Source of the DNA: Vesta saturnalis
Taxonomy: Eukaryota; Arthropoda; Insecta; Coleoptera; Lampyridae
Length of the DNA: 64,000 nt
Direction of reading: 5' to 3'
Assembly (NCBI GenBank): GCA_036346205.1
Contig: JARFJB010000982.1
Coordinates: 1,720,501 to 1,784,500, forward strand
Both the position numbers and the translations under genes were made by a program. Positions 10,384 through 23,019 of this stretch are shown here, piece after piece. Within the stretch, counting starts at the first letter, position 1. The number at the start of each line of letters is the position of its first letter. The notes under the pieces were generated by a model. It did not search any database. It was not told the origin of the DNA and saw only the letters and a list, made by a program, of their open reading frames with translations.

Positions 10384-11173
10384 AGCATTGCTAGCTATTA
10401 CAATTACAGTTGTACATCTTAAAAATAACATAACCTACAAACGTTATAATAATTACTAATCACATGTAAATGTTTGACATATACCTTTGTAAAAATCAGC
10501 ATTTTACGTTAATCTCATCTTCAATTTTCATCCACTTGTGGGTCAAGGTGGTATTTTTGAAATCATATTTCACATTATCACCTGCCATTGTAATTAAGAT
10601 TAAATACCTTTGTATGTATAATAACGTCTAACACTTACGATGGCCTTTAATTTTTACGTTACGATAAACCTTTCTAATCCGTTTTAACAAAATTACAATT
10701 CAATAACTTCAAAATATTTAATTTTTTAAGTTTTTCTACGAAGTGTTGATTTGACATTGAGATTTGGAAACATTACTACATTACCGCCATCTAACAGAAG
10801 ATCTATTAAGTTTGATTTTTAACCATTTATTATTATTATGGATATAAGTTGACTCATATTTTTCATATTAAACCATTCGTTACTAGATTATCACGTAGGT
10901 CAATTCTTTGGTGGCCAAGCTAGCATAAATATTATTTTATAAGTGGGAGAAATGCATCTTTATATGCGAGTGAGAAGCTTGGCCCATGAGCGTTCGTTAG
11001 CACGCCAGTAGAACACTTCTCTGAGCTTCATATTGACATTTCGCTCACGTGTGGTATACGATATTTTATCTTAAGAGGTGCATCAAAGAAATTAAGTTCA
11101 CTAAAACAAATATCTAATATTCGCCTATAAAAATAAGCATTGCTAGCTATTACAATTACAGTTGTACATCTTA
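10384..11173. repeat. 38-bp direct repeat, two units 752 bp apart
   Basis: The stretch AGCATTGCTAGCTATTACAA... is identical over 38 bp at 10384-10421 and 11136-11173. One unit lies inside the DD82E 3' region and the other 216 bp outside the element, so it is not a target-site duplication of that element. The DNA between is AT-rich and includes the element's right terminus. Confidence 0.8.
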
Positions 11174-11337
11174 GAAATAATTGTATCGTCGTATGTATCA
11201 TTTTTCGTAGTTATCAACGGTTGTTACATTAAAAAAAAATTTATTATTTTTTCACAGTTTTCATTGATTTGCACGAAATTGATAATAATGATTTTAACAA
11301 TTATTACTAATTTTATTAAATACATAAATAAAATGTT

Positions 11338-11411
11338 TACCTCGAGTAGGATTTGAACCTACGACCTGTACTTTGCTAGAGTACCGCGCTAGTCAACTGC
11401 GCTATCGAAGT
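11338..11411 (-). tRNA. tRNA gene candidate, anticodon AGC (Ala by codon)
   Basis: The minus strand folds into a full 74-nt cloverleaf. It has a 7-bp acceptor stem (ACTTCGA with TCGAGGT), a 4-bp D stem GCGC/GCGC, a 5-bp anticodon stem GTACT/AGTAC around CTAGCAA, a 5-nt variable loop and a 5-bp T stem GTAGG/CCTAC around TTCAAAT, ending in discriminator A. Boxes A and B fit Pol III consensus, and TTTT follows about 5 nt downstream. The anticodon AGC would read Ala codons, but the 3-70 pair is U-G instead of the G-U expected for alanine tRNAs. A tRNA pseudogene or SINE head cannot be excluded. Confidence 0.75.
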
Positions 11412-13332
11412 ACAAGCCCCAATCGATGTAAATTTTGTCTTTATGTATGTAGAACCTGTTCGTTCATAACAAAAACTTATAATAAAAATGAATTTTAATT
11501 ACAACTTACTCACTTGTGATTATTTTAACTCACTTAGAATAGTATTTGATTTCTGGTACCGAAAACAATGGTCTAAGATAACTCAACTACACCTGTGTAA
11601 GAAAATAATTATTAATGACCAAAATTCATTTTGATGCGTCAAAAAATGGTTAAAGGGCTATGTGAGACATAATTTCATTAAAAGAATCAAAATAGGTACC
11701 TAGTCTCCATTACAGCCCCTTCAGAAAATAAATATAATTATATAGACGTGTTTTTCTCTTTATGAATTTATAAATTGAAAATAATAAATTCTACTTTTAT
11801 AACGTATAAATATTATAAAAAATGTATGTAGATATTTATATATGTATAGAAGTGTAAAAGTGAAATAAATATATAGGTGAACGCAAAAAATTAGATAATC
11901 ATACAATAACATTCTTATCTACTTTGCGTACAAGTAATATAAAAAAAGGGTTGTTTGTCAAACTTTAGATTCACTCCCGGGGGTTATCTTCTTGCAATAA
12001 CATGGGCCCCATACGTTACATTTGAACTGAATGGGATTTGTATTACCAAAAAGAATACAAAATCTGGAGTTTGGTTTTTTGTCAAACTCCTCCCTCTGGG
12101 AGTCTTCCGGTAGAGATACATTTATCTAACATCAGTAATAGAAAAGCAACAAATTGGCTTTGAGAATTTAAATTGAAAAGTTCAATTAAAAGTTAATAAA
12201 CCTCACGGACGGACCGATTGTCATACGGGTCGAAGCTATTTACACATCTTTAGTACCTAAGCTACCTTATCAATCCTGCAAAACAATTGTAACTGAGAGG
12301 CTTTAACCCAGCATAATGTAGCAAGTATAACCCAGCTGCTATCGAGGTAATCATTTATCAAAATAATTATTATTTGCACTGTTCTAATACAATCAATCGC
12401 CTTTTAGTAATAGCACGGGGCCATGAACTTTTGAAATAAAATCAGACAAGCAATTAGGCACACAGTAAATAATTCGTTTATTCAACGTAAAATAATGAAT
12501 GCAACTTAAGTTCCAAATGAACATCATAATAATGTTTGTACATAATAAACCTTGAATAAATTTGAATAATTAGAAAAAAACTAAATAGAAATATTAGACA
12601 TACTATGGCCTTGTTACCACGAATATTAATATAACACTAATTTATAAAACAGAATACTAAAAAGATAGGTCAGTAACCAAAAACAAAAATTTAGGAATTT
12701 TTAAATCAACAATAATGCGAATTTAGTATGTAGTCACTTATGAATTAAAATTAATAAAAAAATGCTCATGGTACAAAGCTTCTACTTTAAATGAAAGTAA
12801 TTACAAACATATAAAACGAAATCTATATTGAACTACTTAGTACAAAACAGTTTACTTAAGGTGATTGTAATTTTGTGACAGAAACACAACTAATAAGTTT
12901 ACTATACATGAGACACAAAGAAAATTAACTTATAAATACTAGTATAGGCAAGTAGATTACGTATACTAAAACTAACCAACACTAATGAGTTGATAAACAG
13001 CCGAGGAAAAAATATAAAATGACTCACCAGTTACGATCAGTAAAACGTGCAGGTAATGGAGTTAACGGGCATAGAAAATGCTATTACTCGTAAGTACTCT
13101 TAACCATAACTATAAACAAATAGAATTTGTTCGTACGAGATTGTATAACCATTACTACAGATGATATTCACTGGTATAGAAAAGACCAGATATAGGAAGT
13201 GCTAAAGCAATTAAGATTGACGTATTGATGTCTAAAGAAAACCATATATTTAAATACTGATTACATGTGCACTAGAAAAGTTTCCAAAAATTTTACTTCC
13301 GAGTTAAGCTGGAAGAAAAATGTACAGAAATT
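11412..13332. other. AT-rich intergenic DNA, no gene recognised
   Basis: I see no coding motif, RNA gene or transposon end here. Two loosely similar patches with TTGTCAAACT followed by a C/G-rich run occur near 11955 and 12090. Confidence 0.5.
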
Positions 13333-13352
13333 AATTATATATATATATATAT

Positions 13353-13431
<79 letters not shown>
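13333..13431. repeat. (TA)n microsatellite
   Basis: An almost pure run of alternating A and T, about 95 bp, with one break near 13353. Confidence 0.98.
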
Positions 13432-13433
<2 letters not shown>

Positions 13434-14928
13434 GAACAATTAATTGGTTACGTTTAATTCATTAAACGAAGAAAATACATAATAATTCTCAAAGTCCGAC
13501 AAAGTCACCACGATGACATCATTAACATGATAAAGGACTAGGTTCATGACCCCCAGGGCCTTTATCCTAAATGCTAATCCAAAACGTGCTAACCTAAGCG
13601 TAAACCTAACTATGCACCTAACTGTGCACTGGACCTAAATACACATAACGCTAACCTAAACGAAATGTACCTTATAACTAACTATGCATATTTCCAAGCA
13701 TGCTGCTTGTGCTGAACGTGGACGTGAAAGAGAGGTATCCCCATCTCAAAATTCTATAATCAAAATCGTCACTCGCAAACTCACCACTACCTAAGCCTAA
13801 CACATCACATTTCCAACACTCACACCATTCTAAACCTTAAACCTAATCAAAATTGTCTAAACGCATTTGATTGTGGTTCCGAAGCCCCATGTCAATAGTA
13901 TACGGAAAAGGCCGGGTCGTGGTTCACGGGATCCCGCTTTCCATTATTCCACAACCGCATACTAAAGACATAAAATCGCAAAACCTCAACTAAACTCGCT
14001 ACGCCTACTTGATTAGTCGCCTCTTACAACAAGCAGTGGCATCTGCTGTAGGAAAATTGTCACGTCGTCCCACCACAGCAAACTAGCCTAAAGACCTAAC
14101 TAACCTAAACTAATGGAGAAGTCCCTCGGCAAAAGTCCAAAACTGGCAAAGTAACCAATAACCATAGTCACAAGTCGGGAAAAATATTCCACAATAAATT
14201 AGAAAAATTCATCCGTCAGGGATGACCACTAACACCACGAAGGCAAGTTCAAAAGCTGCCTCACTCAACATTTGTGTAAAAGCATACGATAATTCGCAAC
14301 TACATGCGACCCAATATGACTCAAAGCCACTTAACTCAAAACTCTCCAACATTTCGTCAGGAACGAATAACATTGTTCACTAAATCTAAATTATGCAATT
14401 GAGCAGCAAGTACCAACTGGTAACTAACAAACTCTCAATAAACATCATACAGTTATAATAACAATAAGCAATCAGAAAAATTGTTCAAAACTTGTGAACA
14501 CTCAACGTCAATACATAAATTCGCCATAAAAAAGTCTCAAAATGCAAAAATCCAAAATCGGTATAACTAAAATTCACAAACATCCGGTATACTAAACGTC
14601 ATAATTCGATAAAACTTCAAAAGCGACTCACAATCAAAATCCTACATTCACATAGCATCAAACAATCAATATAAATCTTATAACCCATCTTGTCAAATAA
14701 AAGTCCTTCAAAAATATAGGCCTTTATCGCCTCAGAATACTAAACAACTCATCAGTACTGCCTAAATACCATCCAAAACAAAAGAATTTACTCAACAAAC
14801 AAAAAGCTCCAAGCCCCAATACTCAAATGCTAAACGTCTCCTCACTAAAAAAATAACGTACGGCTCAACATGCATTAATCTCACAAAGTCCAATCAATAA
14901 TTTGTCAAGAATCAGTAATCTAAACTTA
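13432..14928. other. Less AT-rich region, possible LTR-element interior; no gene recognised
   Basis: The composition differs from the flanks: CTAACCTAA-type words recur near 13560-13690, and GC-richer patches occur near 13540 and 13880-14060. No reading frame with recognisable protein motifs was found. The neighbouring primer-binding-site-like sequence at 14980-15020 (minus strand) would make this the decayed internal region of an LTR element. That is inference only. Confidence 0.3.
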
Positions 14929-15029
14929 TGTTACAGCACAATCACACGCCTTACGTTCAGTCGCCAAAAATCTGTTACAGTACAATCACAGGTCCCACGT
15001 TTGCTCGCCAATAATTATGTTACACGTCC
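14929..15029 (-). repeat. Tandem 44/45-bp units starting TGTTACA, with PBS-like motif
   Basis: Units begin at 14929, 14973 and 15018 (the last partial). Read on the minus strand, each repeats a segment containing TGTAACA and TTGGCGA. A terminal GTAACA followed by TGGCGA... resembles the end of an insect LTR and the adjacent tRNA primer-binding site, here duplicated. Confidence 0.5.
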
Positions 15030-15270
15030 AAACCGCTCTTAATTTTCCATTATTGCACCATATTACAAAATTTCTATAAACAAAAATATGCATACATATC
15101 CCTTTCTGTACGTTAATACAATATCCAATACAATATCCTTTCATATGATGTCTAATGCTTCACTAAAAATTCCAGTGGCGTATCATTTACACAAATTCAC
15201 ATTCTACATACACAAAAAAACATTTTTTTTGTCGTGCAAACTCACTGTATTTAAAAACAGAAAAAGCTTA

Positions 15271-15590
15271 AACATACAATTCTTTAAAAAAATTGCTAGC
15301 GAGCAGCAAATGCTATAAAAACTGCTTCAAAATCTAAGCTTTCAATAATAAAAATAATAAAAATGTTTATTTGTGTCTTTTTAGTTTGATAGAGTTAAAT
15401 TACTATTTTTCTTAAACCTGGTTTTACACTATTCAAACTGGTATAACTGTACTTGTACTGGTGTAACTGTAATTGTAACGAATAAATTGTTGTATCCTAT
15501 CTTCTGAAAGCTTAGATTTTGAAGTAGTCTTTATAGCATTTGCTACTGTCTAGCAATTTTTTTTAAAGAATTGTGTGTGTACGCTTTTTA
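15271..15590. repeat. Hairpin: inverted repeat arms of about 75 bp
   Basis: The left arm (about 15271-15345) and right arm (about 15505-15590) are complementary with few mismatches. They share CTTCAAAATCTAAGCTTTC and AGCAAATGCTATAAA. The spacer is about 160 bp, AT-rich, with no coding. It could be a MITE or fold-back element; no target duplication was identified. Confidence 0.75.
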
Positions 15591-15777
15591 TTGTTTCTTT
15601 TTTTAGGAAAATGACAACTTCACAGTTCTAATCAATTTAATTAGTAGTTATGTGGATTCAGGTTCATTATAAGCTATCCATCTTTACTTGAAATTTAATG
15701 TAGAATACGATGGTGGTGTTAAAGTTCTAGTAATGTTTCAAAATATCCCAGAATTTCCAAATCTTTGAGTACATGTA

Positions 15778-18292
15778 TGTTACCGTGATAGAAAAGATAA
15801 TTGGTGGATTTTTGATATCTTTGTGATACGTCGTAATTCGCTAATGTTTTCGGAATATTTTATTTTATGTATTTTTATGTACGAGATGTGGCGAATTGTT
15901 GAAAATTTCTATACGCGCTCTTGATGTAAACATGTCGCTGATTTAATGATTCATTACGGCGAACAGCGCGAATCCAAAGGGATCTTTGTTTGGTAGGTTG
16001 AAACTTGAGACCTAAATGTAGCGCTTGTTACGGACGAATCCATATTTTTAAAATTAAGATGTCGTTCAATAATTAATATGAAAATGTTTATTTTGAAAAA
16101 CGGAGGGTGGTTTTTCAGGGGTAGTTAGTTTTGAAATCGGAGGAAAAGGAGGTTACAGTTGGAGTGTCGATCGAGCCAGATCGATTTGGTTAATTAAATA
16201 CCTTCATTCTAAACAGTTTGTCTTTAAAATATTTCTTGTGTGTACATTTCCTTTTGAATTAGCCAACGCCTTTTGAGGTTAAACCGCGTATGTTAATGAT
16301 TTGTTACTGTGATCAATTAAAGGAATATATATTCAAGTGTAAGTAGGTATTTTGATATAAAAGAAAGCTCGCAGCAATTAATTGTACAATCCTATGTAAC
16401 GGATTAAAAATCAAACATTGCCTTGCAAAGGTATCTCATTCGCACGTGAACTCATTAGCTGAAATCTGCTAAAATAAAAGACAGTACAGGGCTCCCTCAC
16501 TTTTGTATTTGGGTGAATTAGCATTGTTCTTTGTTCTTTATATTTATATTTGTGTAGAGGTGGGCCTGACGAACGGGTGCAGGATAATCCTTGGTTACTA
16601 ATTGTAATAAGCAATTGCCAAGTGGTTACATACTCCAGGGTCCAGATGATCATTAAATACCTCGAATTTTATTTTTATTGTTGTATAGATGAATGTGTAA
16701 CCTGAGAAAGGGGCGCTGTATTTTTCTAACGCACTCAGACTTGTTGATTTATTTACAACTTACCTTTGTAAAGTTTTGTTTAATGTGTTTTTTTTTGTGT
16801 CAGTTTGTTAAGTAGAATTGTTTGCATGCGAACTAATTTCCTTTTATATACAATTGGTTGTAATTTTACGTATGTATTTAGTGCTTTAGTAGTCACTGAA
16901 CAATTGAGTACGTGTAAATTCCTTGTCTATTTTCTTTTGTCTTGCCTTTACCTTCTTATCACCTGTGCAGTTTTACTGTTGTTGTATTTTATATGTATCG
17001 TAATTTGCCTTATTTTTTATGTGCTTATTTACTTAAAGACCGGCATGATTTGTTTTAAAGGGCCACGTGTTTGGTAGTACGATTTTTATTCTGATTATTT
17101 ATGACATAATTGTGGGTGTGACTACATGGGTTTTTTTATTGTATTTATGTGTAACTAAACTGCTTTTTATTTGTTTTTCTCTCAATGCTATAATTTTGTA
17201 CGTACTTTAACCTGATTTAATGGTGTTTTGTTATATATTTAACCTTTTCATTGTTTTTTTTTGTGTTATTTGATTTATTAATGTACATGTGCAGTTACTT
17301 ATTTATGAATAAAGTGGCCTTTATTGGTGGTTCTTTCCCACAATATTATATTAACGGGCTGAACCACCATTGCGCAAAGCTCGTTAATTTTAATTTGAGT
17401 AGTTTAATTGTTTACCTGTCCCACATGATGCAACACTTAACCTAGTCCAGCCTATCTCAGTCAAATAGCACAACGTACCTACCACTAGACGGCCAATTCG
17501 TTTCATCAGATTTCAGGTTTGCGAGTAATTAAATATCTGACTTGTAAATAAGTTCTAATGTTTTAATTATTGCCAGGAAACTCAAAGTAAGGCAAGCGAT
17601 TAATTTGAGTAATAGTAATATTATTATCAGTAAAGTCAAGATAAATCACTTAGCGATTGTTTTGTTCTTGAATTTGCATTATTGCAAATAAGTTCAAATT
17701 ATACTTTTCAAGGTACCTATGGGCCAATTGTTGTTTGTTTATTGCTCGTCCGTTTTTATTACAATAACATTTCCACTTTTAATTAAAAAGAACAAAAACG
17801 ATGAATTGTTTAAATTTGAACAAATCAATTTAGTTTTTTTAAAGCTTTTGAGCCGTTAATTTTTTTTTGTTGAAACACATGCATTGTGAGGGTGAAGGGT
17901 TATTAACGCCTGTTATAAAGGGCAAGGGGGAAGCAATTTCCTCATAAGTCAAATAAAACATATAAAGAAAGATTTTGATGGAATAATTGTGCACAAATTT
18001 TTTTTTCCTCTTTGACTGAAATTTTATTAATTACAAATTGCAATTAATCTGGAAACCGTTGACTTCTTGATTTATTAAATTAGAATATTTGATTAAGGAC
18101 AGTTGTATTATCTAATAGGGATTAGTATTTAGATTTTAGTGCCAGAAAAGTCAAAGTAAGGCATGCAATTAATTTGAGTAATAGTAACATTATTGTGAGT
18201 AAAGTCAAGATAAATCACTGTTCTTGAATTTGCATTATTGCAAATAAGTTCAAATTACACTTTTCAAGATAGGGTACCTTGGGGACGCTACA
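15778..18292. repeat. Unclassified interspersed repeat, copy R1
   Basis: It is homologous to R2 (41738-43976) in the same orientation. Both begin TGTTACCG and both end GGGGGACGCTACA or nearly so (TTGGGGACGCTACA here). On the minus strand this is TGTAGC...GGTAACA, the TG...CA form of an LTR. No protein family is recognisable. Within R1, a segment of about 170 bp is doubled (about 17570-17730 and 18130-18270). The open frames at 16805-17077 and 17251-17445 are hydrophobic, are not conserved in R2 and are probably chance. Confidence 0.7.
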
Positions 18293-20140
18293 TTGTTTAT
18301 TTGAGTCACATTTGTATTGTTCTATCACCTAAAAACATTTTTAACACATGGCCTAGACCACCCTGTATAACACAATATGTTAGTTATTGTGTTTCTGAAT
18401 TTCTGAATTGGTTGTTCAAGTAAAAATCTGTTATCGTTTTCAATGGTCTTTTACTGATTTTACAATAAAAAGTAGGACACAGGGATAAGATTCCGGGCCG
18501 CTGTGCTTGCAGGCCGGTGTTGACCCGCGGAGTTTCCGTGGACTAGACTATATGAGTAAAACAAGCTAAGAACAGAGTATATGTAAACGAATATCGTTAT
18601 AAGCTAAAAATGTTCTTACAAGTTTTGGTTTATTTATTATTATTAAAACAAAATAAACAACTAATGCGAGCACTTAAGGGTGGTATTTCATCAATTACTA
18701 AGTGAAACGTTAATTGCAAATTATTACGAGGTCAATAGTTTAACGTTCCGAGAGACAATTAATTGATACAAATTAACTAGTGTAATTAAAAGTAAGTGAC
18801 CCTAGAACGAGAAGTTTCCGTATTAACTTCTGTGCTTACTTTACAGTTTTCTACACATGCACATGTTATATTTCCTTTATATCAATGTAATTAGGAAGTT
18901 TAAACATGCTTAATCCTCTATGAATGAAAACACTTTAACATTCATTAATTAAATGCGCTTAAAATTTATTACTTTGTAAGTAAAATCTGCTGTTTAGAAG
19001 AATAAAAATATGTCAGACAACAAAGCCCGATTCTCGCGTTTACTAACAATAAAAAAGGGAAGATTTATAAAAGCTGTCCGAACGATACATGTATTTCGCA
19101 TCTCGCACATTGCTAATGTAACTAGCAATAGTAAAAAAAGTCAATCCCAATTAATATTACTCTGCAACCTCACATGATGCAGTTCCTATTCAATCCACAT
19201 TTTGACTTCTAAACTGGAACAGAATTTCCCTTAGGGAAGTTTGAAATTAAAAAAGTGTAAACCGGTTGTATGATTGTATCAAAACTGGTATTAATTGCAT
19301 TTACTCTAACAAGAAATTGACAATTTAGATGCCAAGTATTTAAAGAAAAACTTAATATCTGAAAAGAATTAATATCACTTTACTACATCAGAAACGTATA
19401 TTTTTATAGTAAAAATATTTATACACATATTCAGAACAAAGCCGTCTACCAAGGTTATTAAACCAACGCAAAAGCCAATATTTCACGATTATAAATATAG
19501 CAGTGTGCATGTGGGACAAAAGTTAATATTTCGTTTTCAATGTTTATTTGAATACAAAGTTTTTATTCATGGTGCAAGGATTATCGGATAATTGTTTTTT
19601 AATTTCTATTGCACGAGGTTATCATTCGTCAATAGAGAAATATCATTATATGTTTTAAAATTATTTGAATCATAAAATATCTTCTTTTAAAACAAAGAAA
19701 ATGTGAGGATTACGTTAATACAAAAGCTATTGTGACGGAGAAAGGCTGAACTGTTAATAAAAAAAACGCTGCAAATTGTATCAATACTTCCACATAAAAA
19801 ATTTAAATTATGCTGTCAAAATGACATTTACACTATTTGTTGTACAGAAAAATTATATGGACAAAAATACTCACAATTAGATCAATGTCATTTAATTTAT
19901 ACCAACTTAAATGCGATAAATATGGAATGTAAAAATTTAATACAACAGTATTGCCAAAACCTGGTTGCCTAGATCATTAACATTCCTGATAGAGAAGAAT
20001 GGAGCTATGATTAAGTGAAGTTGTTAAATTTGTTACTAAATTCTAAAATATAATTTGTTCAAAGTTTTTGTTATAAACGAATAAGTATAAGTTCAAAGGT
20101 AAATATGTAATTAAAAATTAATAATAATTTATAATTTGTT
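18293..20140. other. AT-rich intergenic DNA, no gene recognised
   Basis: Nothing recognisable apart from a short GC-rich patch at about 18490-18545 and a solitary CACCCTGTATAAC motif near 18360, like the ends of Tc1/mariner-type elements. Confidence 0.5.
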
Positions 20141-20320
20141 CAAGTTTTTTTTTTAAGTGGCATCAACTTCTTGGTTATTTGCCACATTGTTTACTTTAGC
20201 ATATATATAGCATATCTTTATATTCTATACTAGATTTTGTCATATAATCTAATTTCTTTTAAGAAGCTTATCACATTCTTAATATTCCGGCTATTGGGTT
20301 TGAAATTTTCCTTCATTCCG

Positions 20321-21990
20321 TTATTTATGTTGTATTTCATTGCATGTTTCAAATACATGCCTAACTGTGAGTATATCATTACAATTATCACACCTCGGTG
20401 GTTCACTATTTCTTAATAAATGGCTGTGTGTTATGCTAGTATGTCCTATTTTTAATCTTGTCCATATTATGGTGTCCCTTCTCGTCATTTGTCGATAATG
20501 TTTCCTTTTGGTGACATTAGATTCAATTAGTTTTAATTGTGTATTTTTTGTTTGCCATTCTTCTTGCCATTTAGCCCAAACCAAATGTTTTATTTCAGGT
20601 TCGCCTATTGTTGGAGGATATTCTACATTCAATTGTTGAAGTGCTTCTTTTACTTTATAATGAATGGGTAAGTTTGTTTTTACTATAGCCTGTGCATGCT
20701 GTTTGAATATAATAATCTGTTCAATAAAATGATTATTACATTTTCTAATTTTACAGCGTGTTTTAAAACACCACATTCTTCTATATTTAAGAGAAGTATT
20801 CCGGACTCTACGTGATTACTGCAATGGCTAGTAAAACGCACCTATTGTATAACGGATACAAGTGTTCTGCACAACGTCTAGGTTTCTGAGTAGAGATTTC
20901 GTTGCAGATCCGTATGCTATGCAGCCGTAGTCAGATGAGGTAAGATTAATACTTAAACGCTCTCAACAACATTCTCTGTCTGCACCCCATTTCCTGTTGG
21001 CTATGCACTTCAAAGTGTTAATACTCTGTATGACTTTATTTGTACTTGCTCTATGTCCACTTACTCAACTTTTCGTCTAATGTTATTCCTAAAAATTTAT
21101 AGTTCGAGACACATTTAATTTTTCTGTTTTCAACTGCAACTTTGGCATGTGGTGTGATGACGTAATCTACAAAAGTGGAGACATACTGTTTTAGTAGTTG
21201 AGATGCAGAACTACGTTTTCTGTTCTTGGTTTAAGCGTTTATCGCTTTTTGTAGAAAGCATTATGCGATGTTTTCCTTCTGACGAATTAAATATAATTGG
21301 TCATCTATACAAGCACCGTCTATGATCGATCAGGATTTTGTTAGATCATTGACTGCAACTAGAAATAACGTTACGCTAACAGGTGACCCTTGTGGAATGC
21401 TTTTTCAGATGATACTTGAGACAAGTTGTTTCTATTTTTACTTGAAACTTTTCCTATACAGCTAATGATTGGACGTAACTAAACATCTACTTTTGCCTTG
21501 TTTCAGTATAGGTATTACAATAGACGTTTTACAATGTAAATAATTTAACATTTCGTTTATAAAAATAAAGGTCTTCTAGACGTTTTGTAAGTTCTTTATC
21601 ATGGAATATGATATTGTCCAAGGAGAAGCTCTTTAACACTTTGTAGCTATATCAGTTCTTCCGGTGTAAATGCTTTGTTGTACCAATTTCTCATTTCGTG
21701 ATGGTTTAGTGTAACTTCACGGTTTCTTGGTTTCTTAAATCCCTTTCGTAGTTCTCAGTGCTGTTATTGACTGTCTTTTTCCAGTTTGGCGTTATTTGCA
21801 GTAAACTTGCCTGATAACGTTTTGATTTTGTTCCATATTTCTGAAACAGACTTGTTGTTATTGACGATACATATGTTTAGGTTTTCGTTTTGAAACCAAA
21901 ATTAACCGACGCGCTATAGCTCTTGCTTTCTTAAATTCAATTAAGTTCTCATTTGTAGGGTTGACTAAATTGTTTCAGTAGTTTTCTTCG
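20321..21990 (-). pseudogene. Non-LTR retrotransposon ORF2 relic (reverse transcriptase and C-terminal zinc knuckle)
   Basis: The minus strand carries, from high to low coordinates, a linker with SVSEIWNKIKTLSG (about 21860), then IPQGSPVSVTLFLVAVNDLT (about 21340-21400), the palm motif of LINE reverse transcriptases. Then comes a thumb region with YGCIAYGSATKSLLRNLD and NTCIRYTIGAF (about 20840-20940). The last open piece (20776-20321) has TRLKIGHTSITHSHLL and a Cys-rich CDNCNDILTVRHVFETC module, typical of the end of I- or jockey-type LINEs with an RNase H region. The catalytic YADD box is not visible, stops and frameshifts are many, and most of the RNase H domain is deleted. Confidence 0.8.
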
Positions 21991-22764
21991 GTTTTTAATT
22001 GGTTGAGACTTCATGTTCCACCATGGACAGATTCTATTCCTTCTATTATTGGTTTTGGGAATAGCTTTATCTGCAGCATTTAGTATTGCCTTGAAAAGTA
22101 TGAATGGCACAATTAATTTTATGCTGTTTAAAGTTTATTTTAATCTGACATACAGTCAAAATATTTTAACCTCTTTTGATAAATCCTGTTCACTAAGTTC
22201 GAGATATTACAAAAACTATAAATTTTAAAATCGTTTTTTGTAAATAACTCGAAAACTATTAACTAAAAAATTACAAGAATTCTTTTCGATCAGAAATTTG
22301 ATTTTCTATATAATGCCAAAATTTAAAAAAAATCTATTTTTTGTAAATATTTCGAAAATGACAAAATTTTCAAAAATTAAAACACTTTTGTAGACATTTT
22401 ATTTCCTGTTAATGTCTTTCACTTTTGAATATATTAAGTAGTTCTGGAGATATTTAGAAACACCTATTTTAAAGTGACGGTTTTTGCTAATATATTGTAA
22501 ACCGTTTGTTGCATAGAAAATTATAGATAAAAAATACTCACAATTATATTACTAATTAAATATTAAAAGTAAAAAAATATAAAAATAAAAATTTAAAATA
22601 CTTATCAATTTTATTTTATTTGAAAATCAGTCCTTTTAGTTGACGTCTATTAATTTCAAGTTGATATTTAAGTCCTAAAGTTATGTAAACACAGACAACA
22701 AGATTTTTTGCTTAAATGTTGTTTTTAGACGTTGTCGAACATTTTAAAGCGATTGAGTTTTTTT
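21991..22764. other. AT-rich spacer, no gene recognised
   Basis: No coding signal. The stretch near 22220-22480 has repeated words like TCGAAAACTATTAA that are common in the leaders of mariner-type elements, but no termini were found. Confidence 0.4.
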
Positions 22765-23019
22765 GTAGTATTTGCATAACCGCCGGAATCGTCATTTTGA
22801 CCGTTCATATATTCATAATCAGTTTCGAGGTTGTATATAACAAAAATAATTATAGCGTTGAGATAAAACAATGTATTTTACTATTACTGTGGTAATTTTT
22901 AGTCCCAAGTCAAAACTTGTTTAGTCGTGTCCGAAATTATGAATAATCTTCGCTATTTTTAACTACGCGCCCGCGATATGAAAAATGCAAGTTATAACTT
23001 GTTTCTATAGAGATCTATA

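Larger units (their letters stand above)
4740..10920 (+). mobile_element. DD82E-like (Sailor-type) transposon with nested insertions
   Basis: The left terminus (TA then TCTTGGCCACC) and right terminus (GGTGGCCAAGC then TA) are inverted repeats of about 21 bp flanked by TA, as expected for the IS630/Tc1/mariner superfamily. Removing the MITE (5518-6324) and Harbinger (6477-9456) leaves an element of about 2.4 kb. The transposase gene runs left to right and resumes exactly across the Harbinger target duplication. Confidence 0.8.

Noticed and set aside
13560..13690. CTAACCTAAAC-like words considered as insect telomere (CCTAA) repeats
   Set aside because: They are irregular, never in tandem, and interspersed with unrelated sequence.
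14929..15029. Regular 44-45 bp repeats considered as a CRISPR-like array
   Set aside because: Only two full units and a partial, no spacers, eukaryotic context. Better explained as a duplicated LTR-leader patch.
16805..17077. Hydrophobic 90-codon open frame considered as a small membrane protein
   Set aside because: It lies in repeat R1. The homologous part of R2 is interrupted by a (TA)n tract and frame changes, and the hydrophobicity follows from T-rich codons.
22013..22228. 71-codon frame with a hydrophobic, signal-like start
   Set aside because: AT-rich spacer beside a LINE relic. No motif, no conservation that I can see, and length expected by chance.
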